DNA of 64,000 bases from Tsukamurella pulmonis. GTDB lineage: Bacteria > Actinomycetota > Actinomycetes > Mycobacteriales > Mycobacteriaceae. The position numbers and the translations under genes are program-made. How positions within the stretch are numbered: the first letter of the stretch is position 1; each line of letters opens with the position of its first letter. The DNA is taken from positions 1,054,001 to 1,118,000 of the forward strand of contig NZ_FNLF01000002.1 of NCBI RefSeq assembly GCF_900103175.1. The letters run 5' to 3'. This document shows, one piece after another, positions 39,020-50,538 of the stretch. The notes beneath the pieces were generated by a model. It was not told where the DNA came from. It saw nothing but the letters and a program-made list of their open reading frames with translations, and did no database searches.

Positions 39020-42000
39020 CCGAAACGGACCGGACACCGTCGACGGCGGGCACCGCCGCCCGCGGATCGACCTACGCGCGGGTGCGGGCGATGAGCGAGT
39101 CGCAGCGCGACGCACTCACCGACCAGTTCGCCAAGGCCGCGCGGATCACGGCGGCCGAGCCGATCGCCGTCGTGGGCATCGGATGCCGCTTCCCGGGCGG
39201 GGCCAACGCGCCGCAGCAGTACTGGGACCTGCTCATGCGCGGCCAGGACGCGGTCGTCGAGGTGCCGCCGGACCGCTGGGACGCCGACGCCTACTACGAC
39301 CCCGATCCCGCGGTGCCCGGCCGCATGCCGTCCAAGTGGGGCGGCTTCCTCGGCGGGATCGCCGGATTCGACGCCGATCACTTCGGGATCGCACCCCGCG
39401 AGGCCGAGACCATGGACCCGCAGCAGCGGATCCTGCTCGAGGTCGCCTGGGAGGCACTCGAACACGCCGGCATCTCGGCGCAGAGCGCCGAGGGCGTGCG
39501 CGCCGCGGTGATGATGGGCGTGTACTACAACGAGTACCAGTCGACCTCCGCCGCGGACCCCGAGAAGATCGACGCCTACTCCGCGACCGGCAACGCGCAC
39601 AGCGTGACCGTCGGCCGGATCGCCTACCTGCTGGGCCTGCGCGGCCCCGCGATCGCCGTCGACACCGCCTGCTCGTCGTCCCTGGTCTCGGTGCACCTGG
39701 CCTGCCAGAGCCTGCGCTCGCGCGAGAGCGACCTCGCGCTGGCGGGCGGGGTGAGCCTGATCCTGCGGCCGGAGACCCAACTCGCCCTGGGCAAGTGGGG
39801 CATGCTCTCCCCGCTCGGCCGGTGCCACTCCTTCGACGCCGCGGCCGACGGCTTCGTGCGCGGAGAGGGGTGCGGCGTGGTCGTGCTCAAGCGCCTGACC
39901 GACGCGGTGCGCGACGGCGACCGCGTGCTCGCCGTGGTCCGCGGCTCGGCCACCAATCAGGACGGCCGCAGCAACGGCCTCACGGCCCCCAACGCCCCCG
40001 CCCAGCGCGAGGTGATCACCCGCGCACTCGGCGAGGTGCCCGCCTCCTCCGTCCATTTCGTGGAGACCCACGGCACCGGCACCGCCCTGGGCGATCCGAT
40101 CGAGTTCGACGCCCTCGCGCAGGTGTACGGGGCGGGCGAGAGCCGGTGCGCGCTCGGCGCGGTGAAGACCAACATGGGCCACCTCGAGGCCGCCGCCGGG
40201 ATCGCCGGCTTCATCAAGTCCGTGCTCGCGGTCCACCGCGGGCAGGTCCCGCCCAACCTGCACTTCACCCGGTGGAACCCGGCGATCGACGCCGCCTCCA
40301 CCCGCCTGTACGTGCCCACCGAGGCCGATCCGTGGCCCGCGGCGGGCGGCCCCCGCCGCGCCGCGGTCTCGTCCTTCGGCCTGGGCGGCACGAACGCGCA
40401 CGTCGTGCTCGAGCAGGGGCCCGATCCCGAACCCGCCGCCCCGGCGGGTGCCGACCCGGCGGTTCTCCGCATCGGCGCCGGCTCGGCCGAGGCGGTGGCC
40501 GCGCGCGCCGCCGACCTGGCGGCCTGGCTCGCCGGGAAGGGCGCCGCCGCCGCGCTCACCGACGTGGCGCACACCGTCGCGCGGCAGGGCGCGGGCGCCG
40601 CCGTCGTCGGTGCCGTCACCGCGCGCGATACCGCCGCCACCGTCGAGGGGCTGCGGGCCCTCGCCGCGGGCGCCTCCCGCCCCGGCGTCACCGCCGCCGC
40701 GCCGCGACCCCGGCCCGGCGTCGTCTTCGCCTTCTCGGGGCAGGGCTCCCAGTGGCCCGGCATGGGACGCAGGCTGCTCGCCGAGGAGCCCGCGTTCGCC
40801 GCCGCCGTCGACCGGATCGAACCGGAGTTCGTCGCGCAGGTCGGGTTCTCGCTGCGCGAGACGCTGCGATCGGGCGAGCCGGTCGAGGGCATCGACCGGA
40901 TCCAGCCGGTGCTGGTGGGCGTGCAGCTCGCGCTCGCCGAGCTGTGGCGCGCCCACGGCGTGACCCCGGACGCCGTCATCGGGCACTCGATGGGCGAGGT
41001 GACCGCGGTCGTCGTGGCCGGCGGGCTCACCGTCGCCGAGGGGCTGCGGGTGATCGCGACCCGGTCCGCGCTGATGCGGCGCGAGCTGTCCGGGCAGGGC
41101 GCGATGGCGCTGCTGGAGATGGACGTCGCGAGCGTCGAGGAGCTGCTCACCTCGCACGAGGGCGTCTCCGTCGCGGTCGTCGCCTCGCCGCGGCAGACCG
41201 TCGTGGCTGGCTCGACGCGGGCCGTCGACGCCGTGGTCGCCGCGGTCTCCGCCCGGAACCTGCTCGCCCGCCGCGTCGAGGTGGACGTGGCCTCGCACCA
41301 CGCGACCGTCGATCCGATCCTGCCCGAACTGCGCACGGCCCTCGCGGGACTGCGGCCCGTACCGCCGACGATCCCGGTGCTCTCGACCGTGCGGCCCGGT
41401 GAGCAGGCGCCGGTCTTCGACGCCGACTACTGGGCGGACAACCTGCGCCGGCCGGTCTCCTTCGCGCCCGTCGCGGCCGATGCGGCCGCCCGCTTCGGCA
41501 CCCTCATCGAGGTCAGCCCGCACCCCGTCCTGACCCACGCGCTCGCCGACAACGTGCCGGCCGGTCGCGACGTCGCGGTGCTGCCGACGCTGCTGCGCGA
41601 CGAGGACGAGAGCATCGTCTTCCACGCCCACCGGGCCCGCCTCGGCGGCGAGCCGCCGGCCGGCCGGATCATCGACGTGCCCCCGCACAGCTGGCGGCAC
41701 CAGCAGTACTGGACGAGTGCGTCGCCCGGCCGCCGCACGGGCACCGGTGGCGCGCACCCGCTGCTCGGCGACCGCGTCGACCTGCCCTCGGGGACGGGGG
41801 TGCTCTGGCACGGCGACACCGGGCTCGACGCGCTGCCGTGGCTCGCGGACCACCGTGTGCAGGGCCAGCCGATCATGCCCGCCGCGGGCTTCGCCGAGAT
41901 CGCGCTCGCCGCGGGCCGCGCCGCGCTCGGCGCGGAGGCGGTGGCGGTGACCCGGCTCGAGGTCGAGCAGATGCTGCCGCTGACCGAGTCGGTCCCGCTC

Positions 42001-44391
42001 ACCACGCAGCTCACCCACGAGCCCGACGGCACGGCCCTGGTGGAGGTCTTCCACCGCACGGCCGCGGGGGAGTGGGTCCGCCACGCCCGCGCCCACGTCG
42101 GCGCCCTCCCGGCCGGGGAGGCCGCCACGCCCGTCGGTGCGCCGGCCGACGGTGCCCCCGTTTCGCCCCGCGCGGTGTACGCGGCGCTGCGCCGCGCCGG
42201 CGCGCACCACGATCGGGCCTTCGCTGCGCTCGAACGCGTGCTGCGCGATCCGGCGGGCGCCGCCGAGGCGGACGTCGTCCTGCCGTCCGAGGCCACGGCG
42301 CACCCGGCGCTGCTGCTGCACCCGGTGGCGCTGGACGCGGCGCTGCAGACGCTCGCCGCCGCCCTGCCGGACGAGGCCGCCGACGGCGACGCCGCCTACC
42401 TGCCCGTCGCCGTCGAGGCCGTCCGGCTCCACCGCCCGGTCGGACGGCGTGCGCTCTGCCGCGCCCGGATCACGACCGTCGGGGACGAGGGCGTGAGCGG
42501 CGACGTCACGGTCCTGGACTCCACGGGCACCGTCGCCGTCGAGGTGCGGGGCGTGTTCCTGCGGCGCATCCACCGCCGCTCCGTTCCGTTGCCGTTGGAA
42601 CGCAAGCTCTTCGGACACCGGTGGGAGACGGTCCCGACTCCCGCGCCGGCGGACGCGACGGATCCGGAGGGCTGGCTGGTGCTCGCGGACGACCACGGTG
42701 CCGCAGGCGCTGCCGCCGACGCGCTCGCCGCCCCGCACCGCAGGATCGTCACCGCCGGATTGGACGAGCGCGGCCTCGCCGATGCGGTCGCCCGGTTCGC
42801 CGAGGATCCCGCGCACGCCCCGGCCGGCGTGGTGCTGCTCGTGGACGGCGCACCGTCGTCGACCGGCGGCGCGGAGGCCGCCGAGGCAGTGATCTGGCGG
42901 GCGGCCTCGGTCGTGCGCGCCGTGACCAGCGGCTGGCACGGCCGCTCGCCCCGGCTGTGGCTGATCACCCGCGACGGCCTCGCCGTGCGCGACGGCGACG
43001 TCCCCGACCCCGCGGCGGGCGCCCTGACCGGTCTCGTCCGCGTGCTCGCGTACGAGCACCCCGACCTGCGGGCCACGGTGCTCGACCTGCCGGCCGGTGC
43101 CGACCTCGCTGACGCGCTGGCGCGCGAGAGCGCCGCCCCGGACGCCGACGACCTCGTCGCCTGGCGCGACGGGGAGCGGTACGTGCAGCGGCTCGTGCGC
43201 CGCGACAGCGCACCGGCCGAGGCCCCCGCCGTGCGCGGCGACGGCGCGTACCTCGTCACCGGCGGCCTCGGCGGCATCGGCCTCGTGATCGCCCGCCGCC
43301 TCGTGGCGGCAGGCGCGGGCCGGGTGGTGCTCAGCGGACGCGGCGAGCCGTCCCCGGAGGCGGACGCGGCGCTCGACGAGTTGCGCGCCGGTGCCGACGT
43401 GCAGTACGTGCGCGGCGATGTCGCCGAGCCGGGCGTCGCCGAGCGGCTCGTGGCCGTCGCGGAGGAGACCGGCCTCGCGCTGCGCGGGGTGATCCACTCC
43501 GCGGCCGTGCTCGACGACGAGCTCGTCGCCGCGATGTCGCGCGACGCGCTGGGCCGGGTGTGGCGGCCCAAGGCGATCGGCGCCGACCGCCTGGACGCGG
43601 CGACCGCGGAGCACGATCTCGACTGGTGGGTGCTGTTCTCCTCGGTGGCCTCGCTGCTGGGCTCGCCCGGACAGGGCGCGTACGCCGCGGCGAACGCCTA
43701 CCTCGACGCGCTCGCCGAGCGGCGCCGCGCCGGCGGCCGCACCGCGACCGCGATCTGCTGGGGGCAGTGGTCCGAGGTGGGGCTCGCCCGCTCACTGGAG
43801 ATGGGGGTGCTGGACCCGATCTCACCCGCCGAGGGCACCGAGGCGCTCGATGCGATCCTCGGGGGCGGCCACACCCGCGTCGGCGTCGCCCGGCTGCGGC
43901 TCGACCGCGCCGCGTCGGCGTTCCCCGAACTGGCCGGGTTGGGCTACTTCACCCATCTGCTGGCCGAGCTCGAACCCGAGGAAGACGCCGGCGCGATCGA
44001 CCTGGCGGCACTGACGGCACTGCCCTTCGCCGCCGCCGTCACCGTCGTGCTCGATCGCCTGCGCCAGCGGATCGGCGCGGTCCTGGGCTACTCCGGCGGT
44101 GCCGGGATCGCCGCCGACCGTCCCCTCACCGAGCTCGGACTGGATTCGCTGATGGCGGTGCGCATCCGCAACGCCGCTCGCGGCGAGTTCGGGATCGAAC
44201 CGCCCGTCGCCCTGCTGCTGCAGGGCGCCGACCTGACCGCCCTGGCCGTGGACCTGGTCCGCAGGCTCGGCATCGACGACGACACGGACGAGACCGCCGC
44301 GGCGCCCGGTGGGCTCCGCGATCGAGCGCAGCAGCGCGCCGCCGCACGCCGGCGCGGCGCCGCACGACGGAAGGCAGGCAACACCGCATGA
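39016..44391 (+). CDS. ppsD: Type I polyketide synthase, PpsD-like (KS-AT-DH-KR-ACP)
   Basis: The product is 1791 residues. An N-terminal docking helix (R-A-M-S-E-S-Q-R-D-A-L-T) is followed by KS (Cys219, His352) and AT (Ser658, V-A-S-H ending at His761, the methylmalonyl-like class). DH is canonical: A-D-H-R-V-Q-G-Q-P-I-M-P with His946, and D-A-A-L-Q with Asp1107 and Gln1111. KR is classical (G-G-L-G-G-I-G at 1416, L-D-D motif, Ser1543, Tyr1556), and ACP Ser1711. The Arg/Ala-rich end R-D-R-A-Q-Q-R-A-A-A-R matches the PpsD C-terminus. No ER is present; in M. tuberculosis PpsD depends on the trans-acting reductase Rv2953, which is not found in this window. It overlaps both neighbours by 4 bp. 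Confidence 0.95.
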
Positions 44392-47300
44392 TCGGGACCC
44401 GGACCCGCGACGACATCGGCGAGGACGCACCCGAGGACGGCGAGCTGATCGCCGTCGTGGGCATGGCCGGGCGCTTCCCCGGCGCGCGGACCCTCGCGGA
44501 GTACTGGCGCAACCTGCGCGACGGCGTCGAATCGATCGTCCCGATCGACGAGGACGAGCTGCGCCGCAGCGGGATCGGCGCCGACGCCCTCGACGACCGC
44601 GGCTACATCCGGTCCGGGGCACCGCTCGACGGCATCGACGAGTTCGACGCCGCGCTGTTCGGATTCACGCCCGCCGTCGCCGAGGGGCTCGATCCGCAGC
44701 ACCGCCTGTTCCTGCAGAGCGTCTGGCACGCCATCGAGGACGCGGGCTACCGCCCCGGCGAGCTGGACGGCGCCGTCGGCGTGTACGGGACCAGTTCCGC
44801 CAGCGGCTATCTGCTCAACAACCTGATGTCGCGCCTGGACGTCGAACGCACCATCGGGCAGGGCGCCAGCTACGAGATGATCGACCTGTCGCTGCGCAAC
44901 GACAAGGACCACATCGCGACCCGGATCGCGCACCAGTTCGACCTGCACGGGCCCGCGCTCTCGGTGCAGACCGCGTGCTCGTCCTCGGCCGTCGCCGTCC
45001 ACCTGGCCTGCCAGGCCCTGCTCTCCGGCGAGGTCGACGCCGCGCTCGCGGGCGGCTCGTCGATCCGGGTGCCCAACCGTGCGGGGTACTGGCACACCCA
45101 CGGCGCGATGACCTCGCCGAGTGGGCACTGCCGGCCCTTCGACGCCCGCGCCGACGGCACCGTCTTCGGCAGCGGGGTCGGCGTGGTGATGCTCAAGACC
45201 CTGGAGCGGGCCCGCGCCGACGGCGATCGCGTGCACGCCGTGATCCGCGGCTCCGCGATCAACAACGACGGCGCGGCCAAGATGACCTATGCGGCCCCCA
45301 CCGCCGCCGGGCAGGCCGCCGCCATCGCCGAGGCGCACGCCGTGGCGGGCGTGGACCCTGCCGACATCAGCTACGTCGAGACGCACGGCACCGGAACGCC
45401 GCTCGGTGATCCCATCGAGATCGAGGGCCTGCGGCAGGCCTTCGATCTCGGCGAGCGCGAGCGCACCCGCGCCTGCCGCCTGGGATCGGTGAAGGCGAAC
45501 ATCGGGCACCTCGAGGTCGCCTCCGGCATCGCCGGGGTGCTCAAGGTGATCCTCGCGCTCAAGCACCGGGCGGTGCCCGGCACGGTGCACTACACGGCAC
45601 CCAATCCCGAGCTGCGCCTCGGCGACGGGCCCTTCGAGATCAACCAGGACCTCGTCGAGTGGGAGAGCGACGGCCCGCGCCTGGCCGGCGTGAGTTCCTT
45701 CGGCGTCGGCGGCACCAACGTCCACCTGATCCTCGAGGAGGCGCCGGCCCCCGCGACCCCCGCCCCCGCACCCGGCCCGTACCCGCTGCTGCTCTCCGCC
45801 CGCGGCACCGAGCGGATCGACGTCGCGCGCGCCCGGCTCGCCGACGAGTGGGAGGCCGACCCCGCGCTGGAGCCGGCCGATGTGGCCGCCACCCTCGCCG
45901 CCCGGCCCGCCGACACCACCCGCGCGGTGACCGTGGTGCGCGATCGCGCCCACGCGATCGCCGCTCTGCGCGCCGGCGAGGGCGCCGTCGGCTCCGTGCC
46001 CGAGGGCGTCCGCGACGACGCCGACCGGATTGCGCTGCTCTTCCCCGGGCAGGGCACCCAGTACGTGGGGATGGCGCGCGGGCTCTACGACGCCGAGCCC
46101 GTCTTCGCCCAGAACGTGGACCGGTGCGCCGCCGGTTTCGACGCGGCCCTCGGCATCGACCTCAAGGCGCTGCTGTTCGGCGGTCGCAGCCGCGAGCTCG
46201 AACGCACCGACCGCTCCCAGCCCGCCCTGTTCACCGTCGAGTACGCGCTGGCGCGCCTGCTCGAAGCGCGTGGCGTGGTCCCGTCGATCCTGGTGGGGCA
46301 CAGCATCGGCGAGTACGTGGCGGCGACGCTCGCCGGTGTCTTCGATCTGCCCACCGCCCTGACCGTGGTCGCCGAGCGCGGCCGGGTCATGCAGGCCGCG
46401 CCGCGCGGCGTGATGCTCGCGGTACCGCTCGGCGAGAAGGAGATCGCGCCCTACCTGGGCTCCGAGATCGACGTCGCGACCGTCAACGAGCCGGGCGGCT
46501 GCGTCGTCGCCGGCACCGAGGACGCGATCGCCGACCTGACCGCCAAGCTCGCGGCCGACACGATCACCGCGCGCCGGGTACGGACCTCGCACGCCTTCCA
46601 CTCCCGGCTGATGGAGCCGGCCGCCGCGCAGTTCGCCGAGTTCCTGGCCGGCGTCGAGCTGCGTGAGCCGCGGATCCCGATGGCCTCCAACGTGACCGGG
46701 ACGCTGATGAGCGCCGCCGAGGCGACCGACCCGGCCACCTGGTCCCGCCAGATGCGGGCCACCGTCCGGTTCGCGGACGAGCTCGACACCGTCCTCGCCG
46801 AACCGCACAGGGTGCTCGTCGAGGTCGGCCCCGGCGGGACGCTCACGTCGGCGGCCAAGCGGCACCCCGGGTTCGGCGACGGTCACCGCATCGCGCGGCT
46901 CGTGCGGCATCCGGCGCAGGACCGCGACGACCGGGAGTTCTTCCTGGAGGGACTCGGAACGCTCTGGGCCGCCGGATTGGACGTCGACCCGGGCGTACCG
47001 CAGGGCCGCGAGGTGCTGCTGCCCGGCTATCCGTTCCTCCCGGAACGGCACTGGGTCGAGGCGGCGCCGCACCGGCGGTCCGCGCCCGGCCCGGACGCCG
47101 CACCGTCCGGCGACGCGACGGCCGCGGGCGACGACGGTGCCGACACCGGTACCGAGGCCGTGCTGGGCCGCGTGTGGGCCGCGTGCCTGGGCACCGATAC
47201 CGTCGACCCGGAGGCGGACTTCTTCGACCTCGGCGGTGACTCGCTGGTGGCGATCGGCGTCTCCATGGCCGCCGGCCACGCCGGGATCGATCTCACCCCG

Positions 47301-48764
47301 CAGGACCTGTACGACCACCCGACCGTCGCGGCGCTGGCGCGGGCCATCACCGAGCGCGACGCCGCGGGCGGCCTCGCCGAGCCCACGGCACCGTCGCAGC
47401 GCCCGCCGCTCACGCCGAACCTCGCCCGGCTCACCGAATCCGGGGTGCGCGATCACGCGCGCTGGCGGATCCCGCTGGTGCTGGGCGTGGGACCGGAGGT
47501 GACGGCCGAGGACGTGACTGCGGTGCTCGAGGCCCTGATCGCGCGGCACGACGCCCTGCGGCTGCGGCTGCGGCGCGACGACGGGCTGTGGGAGCAGGTG
47601 ATCGCCGAGGCGGGCGAGGCCCCGACCCATCTGCGCGTGCACGAGGAGCATACGGCGGCGACGGATCTCGACGCCGTCGCGCAGGAGCGCCTGGCCGCCC
47701 TGATCGCCGAGGCCGACGACGACGCCGCACCCGTGCAGGCCCTGCTGCTGCGGCCCGAGCCGGGGGGCGCCGGCCGCCTCGCGCTCGCCGTGCCCGGTTG
47801 GGTGGGTGACGCCCGATCGCGGGAGATCCTGGCTGCGGACCTGCTCACCGCGTTCGGCCAGCGGGCCGCGGGAATGCAGGTCTTCCTGGCGCCCACGGCC
47901 ACCGGATGGGCCGAGTGGTCCCAGCGGCTCGCGGGCCTCGCGGGCCACCCGGCCGTGCTCGAATCCCGCTCGCGCTGGCTCGATGCCGCGCTGCCGGCGG
48001 TGCGGATCGCGACCTCCGACCCCGAGGACCGGCCCGCCGCCGCGGACTATCGCCGCCTGCCCACCACGGTGGGCACCGTGGAGGCCGCCGAGATCGACGA
48101 CGCCCGGCGCCGCACCGGGGTCCGGCTCGAGGAACTGGTCACCGCCGCGATCGTGCGCGGGGTGGCCTCGGCGGTCGGCCCCGGCCGCGTCGCGATCGAC
48201 CTCGACGGCGACGCCCGGTCCGTGCTCAAGCCGGCCGTCGACGCGCGGGACACGGTGGGCTGGTTCACCACGGTCCACCCGGTCGCGCTGACCGCACCCG
48301 ACGGCGACGACGAGCTCGTCGAGCAGGTGCGCACCGCCCTGCGCGGCGTACCGCACCACGGCGTCGGCCACGGCCTGCTGCGCTACCTGCACGCGCCCAC
48401 CGCGGCGCACCTGGCCGCGGCTCCCGCGGCGGACCTGCACCTCGTGGTCGGCGGCACGGTCCCGGACCCGCCGGACATCGCGCAGGGCGCCAAGGCGGTG
48501 TGGTTCGCCGCCGACGCGGCGATGCCGGTGCGCGACGTCGTGCCCGGGCTGGGGCACCCCGTCGAGCTGCGGGTCTACCGCACCGGAGGGCGCCTCCACC
48601 TGGACTGGTGGTTCGACGCGCGCCGCGTGGACGCCGCGCGGATCGACGCGCTGGCCGCGGCCGTCACGCAGGCGCTCGGGGCGCTGGCGCGGACGAGTGC
48701 CGAGCCGGAGGACGAGGACGCCGACGACTGGGAGCTGGTCGACCTGTCCGGAGGGGATGCGTGA
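44388..48764 (+). CDS. ppsE: Type I polyketide synthase, PpsE-like (KS-AT-ACP-condensation-like)
   Basis: The product is 1458 residues, close to the size of PpsE. KS has Cys197 (Q-T-A-C-S-S-S) and His333. AT has Ser639 (G-H-S-I-G-E) and H-A-F-H (735-738), unlike the VASH ATs upstream. ACP Ser952 (G-G-D-S-L). Residues about 990-1440 form a condensation/acyltransferase-like domain in which the HHxxxDG site is degenerate (P-G-W-V-G-D-A), so it is probably not catalytic in the normal way. There is no KR, DH or thioesterase, so the last unit stays a beta-keto thioester and release must involve another factor, such as TesA. The stop overlaps drrA (TGATG). Confidence 0.95.
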   Translation: MIGTRTRDDIGEDAPEDGELIAVVGMAGRFPGARTLAEYWRNLRDGVESIVPIDEDELRRSGIGADALDDRGYIRSGAPLDGIDEFDAALFGFTPAVAEGLDPQHRLFLQSVWHAIEDAGYRPGELDGAVGVYGTSSASGYLLNNLMSRLDVERTIGQGASYEMIDLSLRNDKDHIATRIAHQFDLHGPALSVQTACSSSAVAVHLACQALLSGEVDAALAGGSSIRVPNRAGYWHTHGAMTSPSGHCRPFDARADGTVFGSGVGVVMLKTLERARADGDRVHAVIRGSAINNDGAAKMTYAAPTAAGQAAAIAEAHAVAGVDPADISYVETHGTGTPLGDPIEIEGLRQAFDLGERERTRACRLGSVKANIGHLEVASGIAGVLKVILALKHRAVPGTVHYTAPNPELRLGDGPFEINQDLVEWESDGPRLAGVSSFGVGGTNVHLILEEAPAPATPAPAPGPYPLLLSARGTERIDVARARLADEWEADPALEPADVAATLAARPADTTRAVTVVRDRAHAIAALRAGEGAVGSVPEGVRDDADRIALLFPGQGTQYVGMARGLYDAEPVFAQNVDRCAAGFDAALGIDLKALLFGGRSRELERTDRSQPALFTVEYALARLLEARGVVPSILVGHSIGEYVAATLAGVFDLPTALTVVAERGRVMQAAPRGVMLAVPLGEKEIAPYLGSEIDVATVNEPGGCVVAGTEDAIADLTAKLAADTITARRVRTSHAFHSRLMEPAAAQFAEFLAGVELREPRIPMASNVTGTLMSAAEATDPATWSRQMRATVRFADELDTVLAEPHRVLVEVGPGGTLTSAAKRHPGFGDGHRIARLVRHPAQDRDDREFFLEGLGTLWAAGLDVDPGVPQGREVLLPGYPFLPERHWVEAAPHRRSAPGPDAAPSGDATAAGDDGADTGTEAVLGRVWAACLGTDTVDPEADFFDLGGDSLVAIGVSMAAGHAGIDLTPQDLYDHPTVAALARAITERDAAGGLAEPTAPSQRPPLTPNLARLTESGVRDHARWRIPLVLGVGPEVTAEDVTAVLEALIARHDALRLRLRRDDGLWEQVIAEAGEAPTHLRVHEEHTAATDLDAVAQERLAALIAEADDDAAPVQALLLRPEPGGAGRLALAVPGWVGDARSREILAADLLTAFGQRAAGMQVFLAPTATGWAEWSQRLAGLAGHPAVLESRSRWLDAALPAVRIATSDPEDRPAAADYRRLPTTVGTVEAAEIDDARRRTGVRLEELVTAAIVRGVASAVGPGRVAIDLDGDARSVLKPAVDARDTVGWFTTVHPVALTAPDGDDELVEQVRTALRGVPHHGVGHGLLRYLHAPTAAHLAAAPAADLHLVVGGTVPDPPDIAQGAKAVWFAADAAMPVRDVVPGLGHPVELRVYRTGGRLHLDWWFDARRVDAARIDALAAAVTQALGALARTSAEPEDEDADDWELVDLSGGDA

Positions 48765-49738
48765 TGCGGCACTCCGGACCCGCCGTGGTGGTGGAGGGCC
48801 TGACCAAACGGTTCGGCGACTTCACCGCGCTGCGCGGCATCGACCTGTCCGTGCGCCGCGGCGAGATCCTCGGCCTGCTCGGGCCCAACGGTGCGGGCAA
48901 GACCACCACGGTGGACATCCTCGCCACCCTGTCGCGGCCCACGAGCGGCGTCGCCCGGGTCGCGGGCTGCGACGTGGCGCTCGACCCCGCGGGGGTGCGG
49001 CGCGCGATCATGCTGACCGGGCAGAACGCCGCGCTCGACGACCTGCTGACCGGCCGCGAGAACCTGGTGCTGTTCGGCCGGCTGCAGGGGCTGCGCAAAT
49101 CCGAGGCCCGCAGCCGGGCCAAGGAACTGCTCGACCGGTTCGACCTCGATTACGCGGCCGACCGGCGGGTGGGCACCTACTCGGGCGGCATGCGCCGGCG
49201 CATCGACATCGCGTGCGGCCTGGTGATCCGTCCCGAAGTGGTCTTCCTCGACGAGCCGACCACCGGCCTCGATCCTCGCAGCCGGCAGGGCGTGTGGGAG
49301 CTGGTGGCCAAGCTGCGCGACGACGGGATCGCCACGCTGCTCACCACCCAGTACCTCGAGGAGGCCGACGCGCTGAGCGACCGGATCACCGTGATCGACC
49401 GCGGCACCGTCATCGCCGAGGGCACCGCGGACCAGCTCAAGGAGCGGACCGGGGCCACCATCTGCGAGATCGTGCCCCGGCATCGCAGCGACCTGCCGGC
49501 GATCCTCGCCGCGCTGGGCCCGCTGGCCGGCCGTGAGCCCGTCGCCGACGGTGCCGACCGGGTCGCGATCCCGGCACCCGACGGGACCGGGACCCTGGTG
49601 GCGGCGGTCTCCCGGATCGACCCGACCGGGATCGAGCTGCTGGACGTGGCGCTGCGGCGCCCCTCCCTCGACGAGGTCTTCTTCGCCCTCACGGGCGGTC
49701 CGGCGGCCCCCCGCGTGGCCGAGGACGTGACGCTGTGA
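48764..49738 (+). CDS. drrA: ABC transporter ATP-binding protein, DrrA-like
   Basis: The product is 324 residues from ATG 48764 (GGAGGGG 7 bp upstream; GTG 48761 is an alternative). Walker A G-P-N-G-A-G-K-T lies at 40-47, the signature is Y-S-G-G-M-R-R-R-I-D-I-A, Walker B is V-V-F-L-D-E-P, and the DrrA-type sequence T-G-L-D-P-R-S-R-Q-G follows. A roughly 90-residue C-terminal DrrA-family extension is present. It energises export of the lipid with DrrB and DrrC in the inner membrane. It overlaps ppsE and drrB. Confidence 0.94.
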   Translation: MRHSGPAVVVEGLTKRFGDFTALRGIDLSVRRGEILGLLGPNGAGKTTTVDILATLSRPTSGVARVAGCDVALDPAGVRRAIMLTGQNAALDDLLTGRENLVLFGRLQGLRKSEARSRAKELLDRFDLDYAADRRVGTYSGGMRRRIDIACGLVIRPEVVFLDEPTTGLDPRSRQGVWELVAKLRDDGIATLLTTQYLEEADALSDRITVIDRGTVIAEGTADQLKERTGATICEIVPRHRSDLPAILAALGPLAGREPVADGADRVAIPAPDGTGTLVAAVSRIDPTGIELLDVALRRPSLDEVFFALTGGPAAPRVAEDVTL

Positions 49739-50538
49739 GCTCTCGTCCCGACACCTCGCGGGCGCAGCAGTGGTGGGTGCTGACGGTCCGGGCCGTGGCG
49801 CCGAGCCTGCGCAACGGCGAGCTCGTCACCCAGGTGGCCGCCTCGGTCATGTTCACCGTCGGCTTCTACATCCCGCTCAAGCAGTTCATGGGCGCCTACG
49901 CGGCGACGATGAGCAGCTACGCCCAGTACCTGACCCCGCTGATCGTGCTGCAGGCGATCTCGTTCGCCGCCATCTCGGGCGGCTTCCGGGCGGCGACCGA
50001 CGCGGTGGAGGGCATCGACCGGCGCTTCCGCTCCATGCCCATCGGCCGGCTGACCCCGATGGCGGCGCGCATGTCCGGCAGCATGTACCGGTGCGGGCTG
50101 GCGCTGGTGATCTCGCTGGTGTGCGGCCACGTGATCGGCTTCCGCTTCTACGGCGGGCCGCTGCACACCGCGGGCTTCGTGGCCCTGGTGCTCCTGCTCG
50201 GCCTGACGCTGTCCGTGCTCGGGGACCTGGTGGGCACCGCGACCCGCAACCCCGATGCCACCACGCACCTGATGATGCTGCCGCAGCTGACCCTGGGCCT
50301 GCTGTCGGTCGGTGTGCAGCCCGTCGAGCGGTTCCCCGAGTGGATCCAGGGCTTCGTCCGCGATCAGCCCATCTCGCAGTTCGTCTTCGGGTTGCGCGCG
50401 CTCGCCGGGGACTCGATCCCCGGTGCCGCGGGGGAGCCGTCCTGGGCCGTGGTCGGCCCGGCCGTCTACTGGGCCCTCGGCCTGCTCGCGGTGCTCCTAC
50501 CGCTGCACGCTCTCGTCGCGGCGCGGAGGAACCGCTGA
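49735..50538 (+). CDS. drrB: ABC-2 type permease, DrrB-like
   Basis: The product is 267 residues from a GTG overlapping the drrA stop (GTGA). Six transmembrane helices are predicted. The segment R-A-A-T-D-A-V-E-G-I-D-R-R-F-R-S-M-P before the second helix pair and L-V-G-T-A-T-R-N-P-D-A-T match the Drr permease family. E-R-F-P-E-W-I and F-V-R-D-Q-P-I-S-Q-F sit in the large external loop. It is one half of the DrrABC exporter. Its stop overlaps the drrC start (TGATG). Confidence 0.93.
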   Translation: MSSRPDTSRAQQWWVLTVRAVAPSLRNGELVTQVAASVMFTVGFYIPLKQFMGAYAATMSSYAQYLTPLIVLQAISFAAISGGFRAATDAVEGIDRRFRSMPIGRLTPMAARMSGSMYRCGLALVISLVCGHVIGFRFYGGPLHTAGFVALVLLLGLTLSVLGDLVGTATRNPDATTHLMMLPQLTLGLLSVGVQPVERFPEWIQGFVRDQPISQFVFGLRALAGDSIPGAAGEPSWAVVGPAVYWALGLLAVLLPLHALVAARRNR

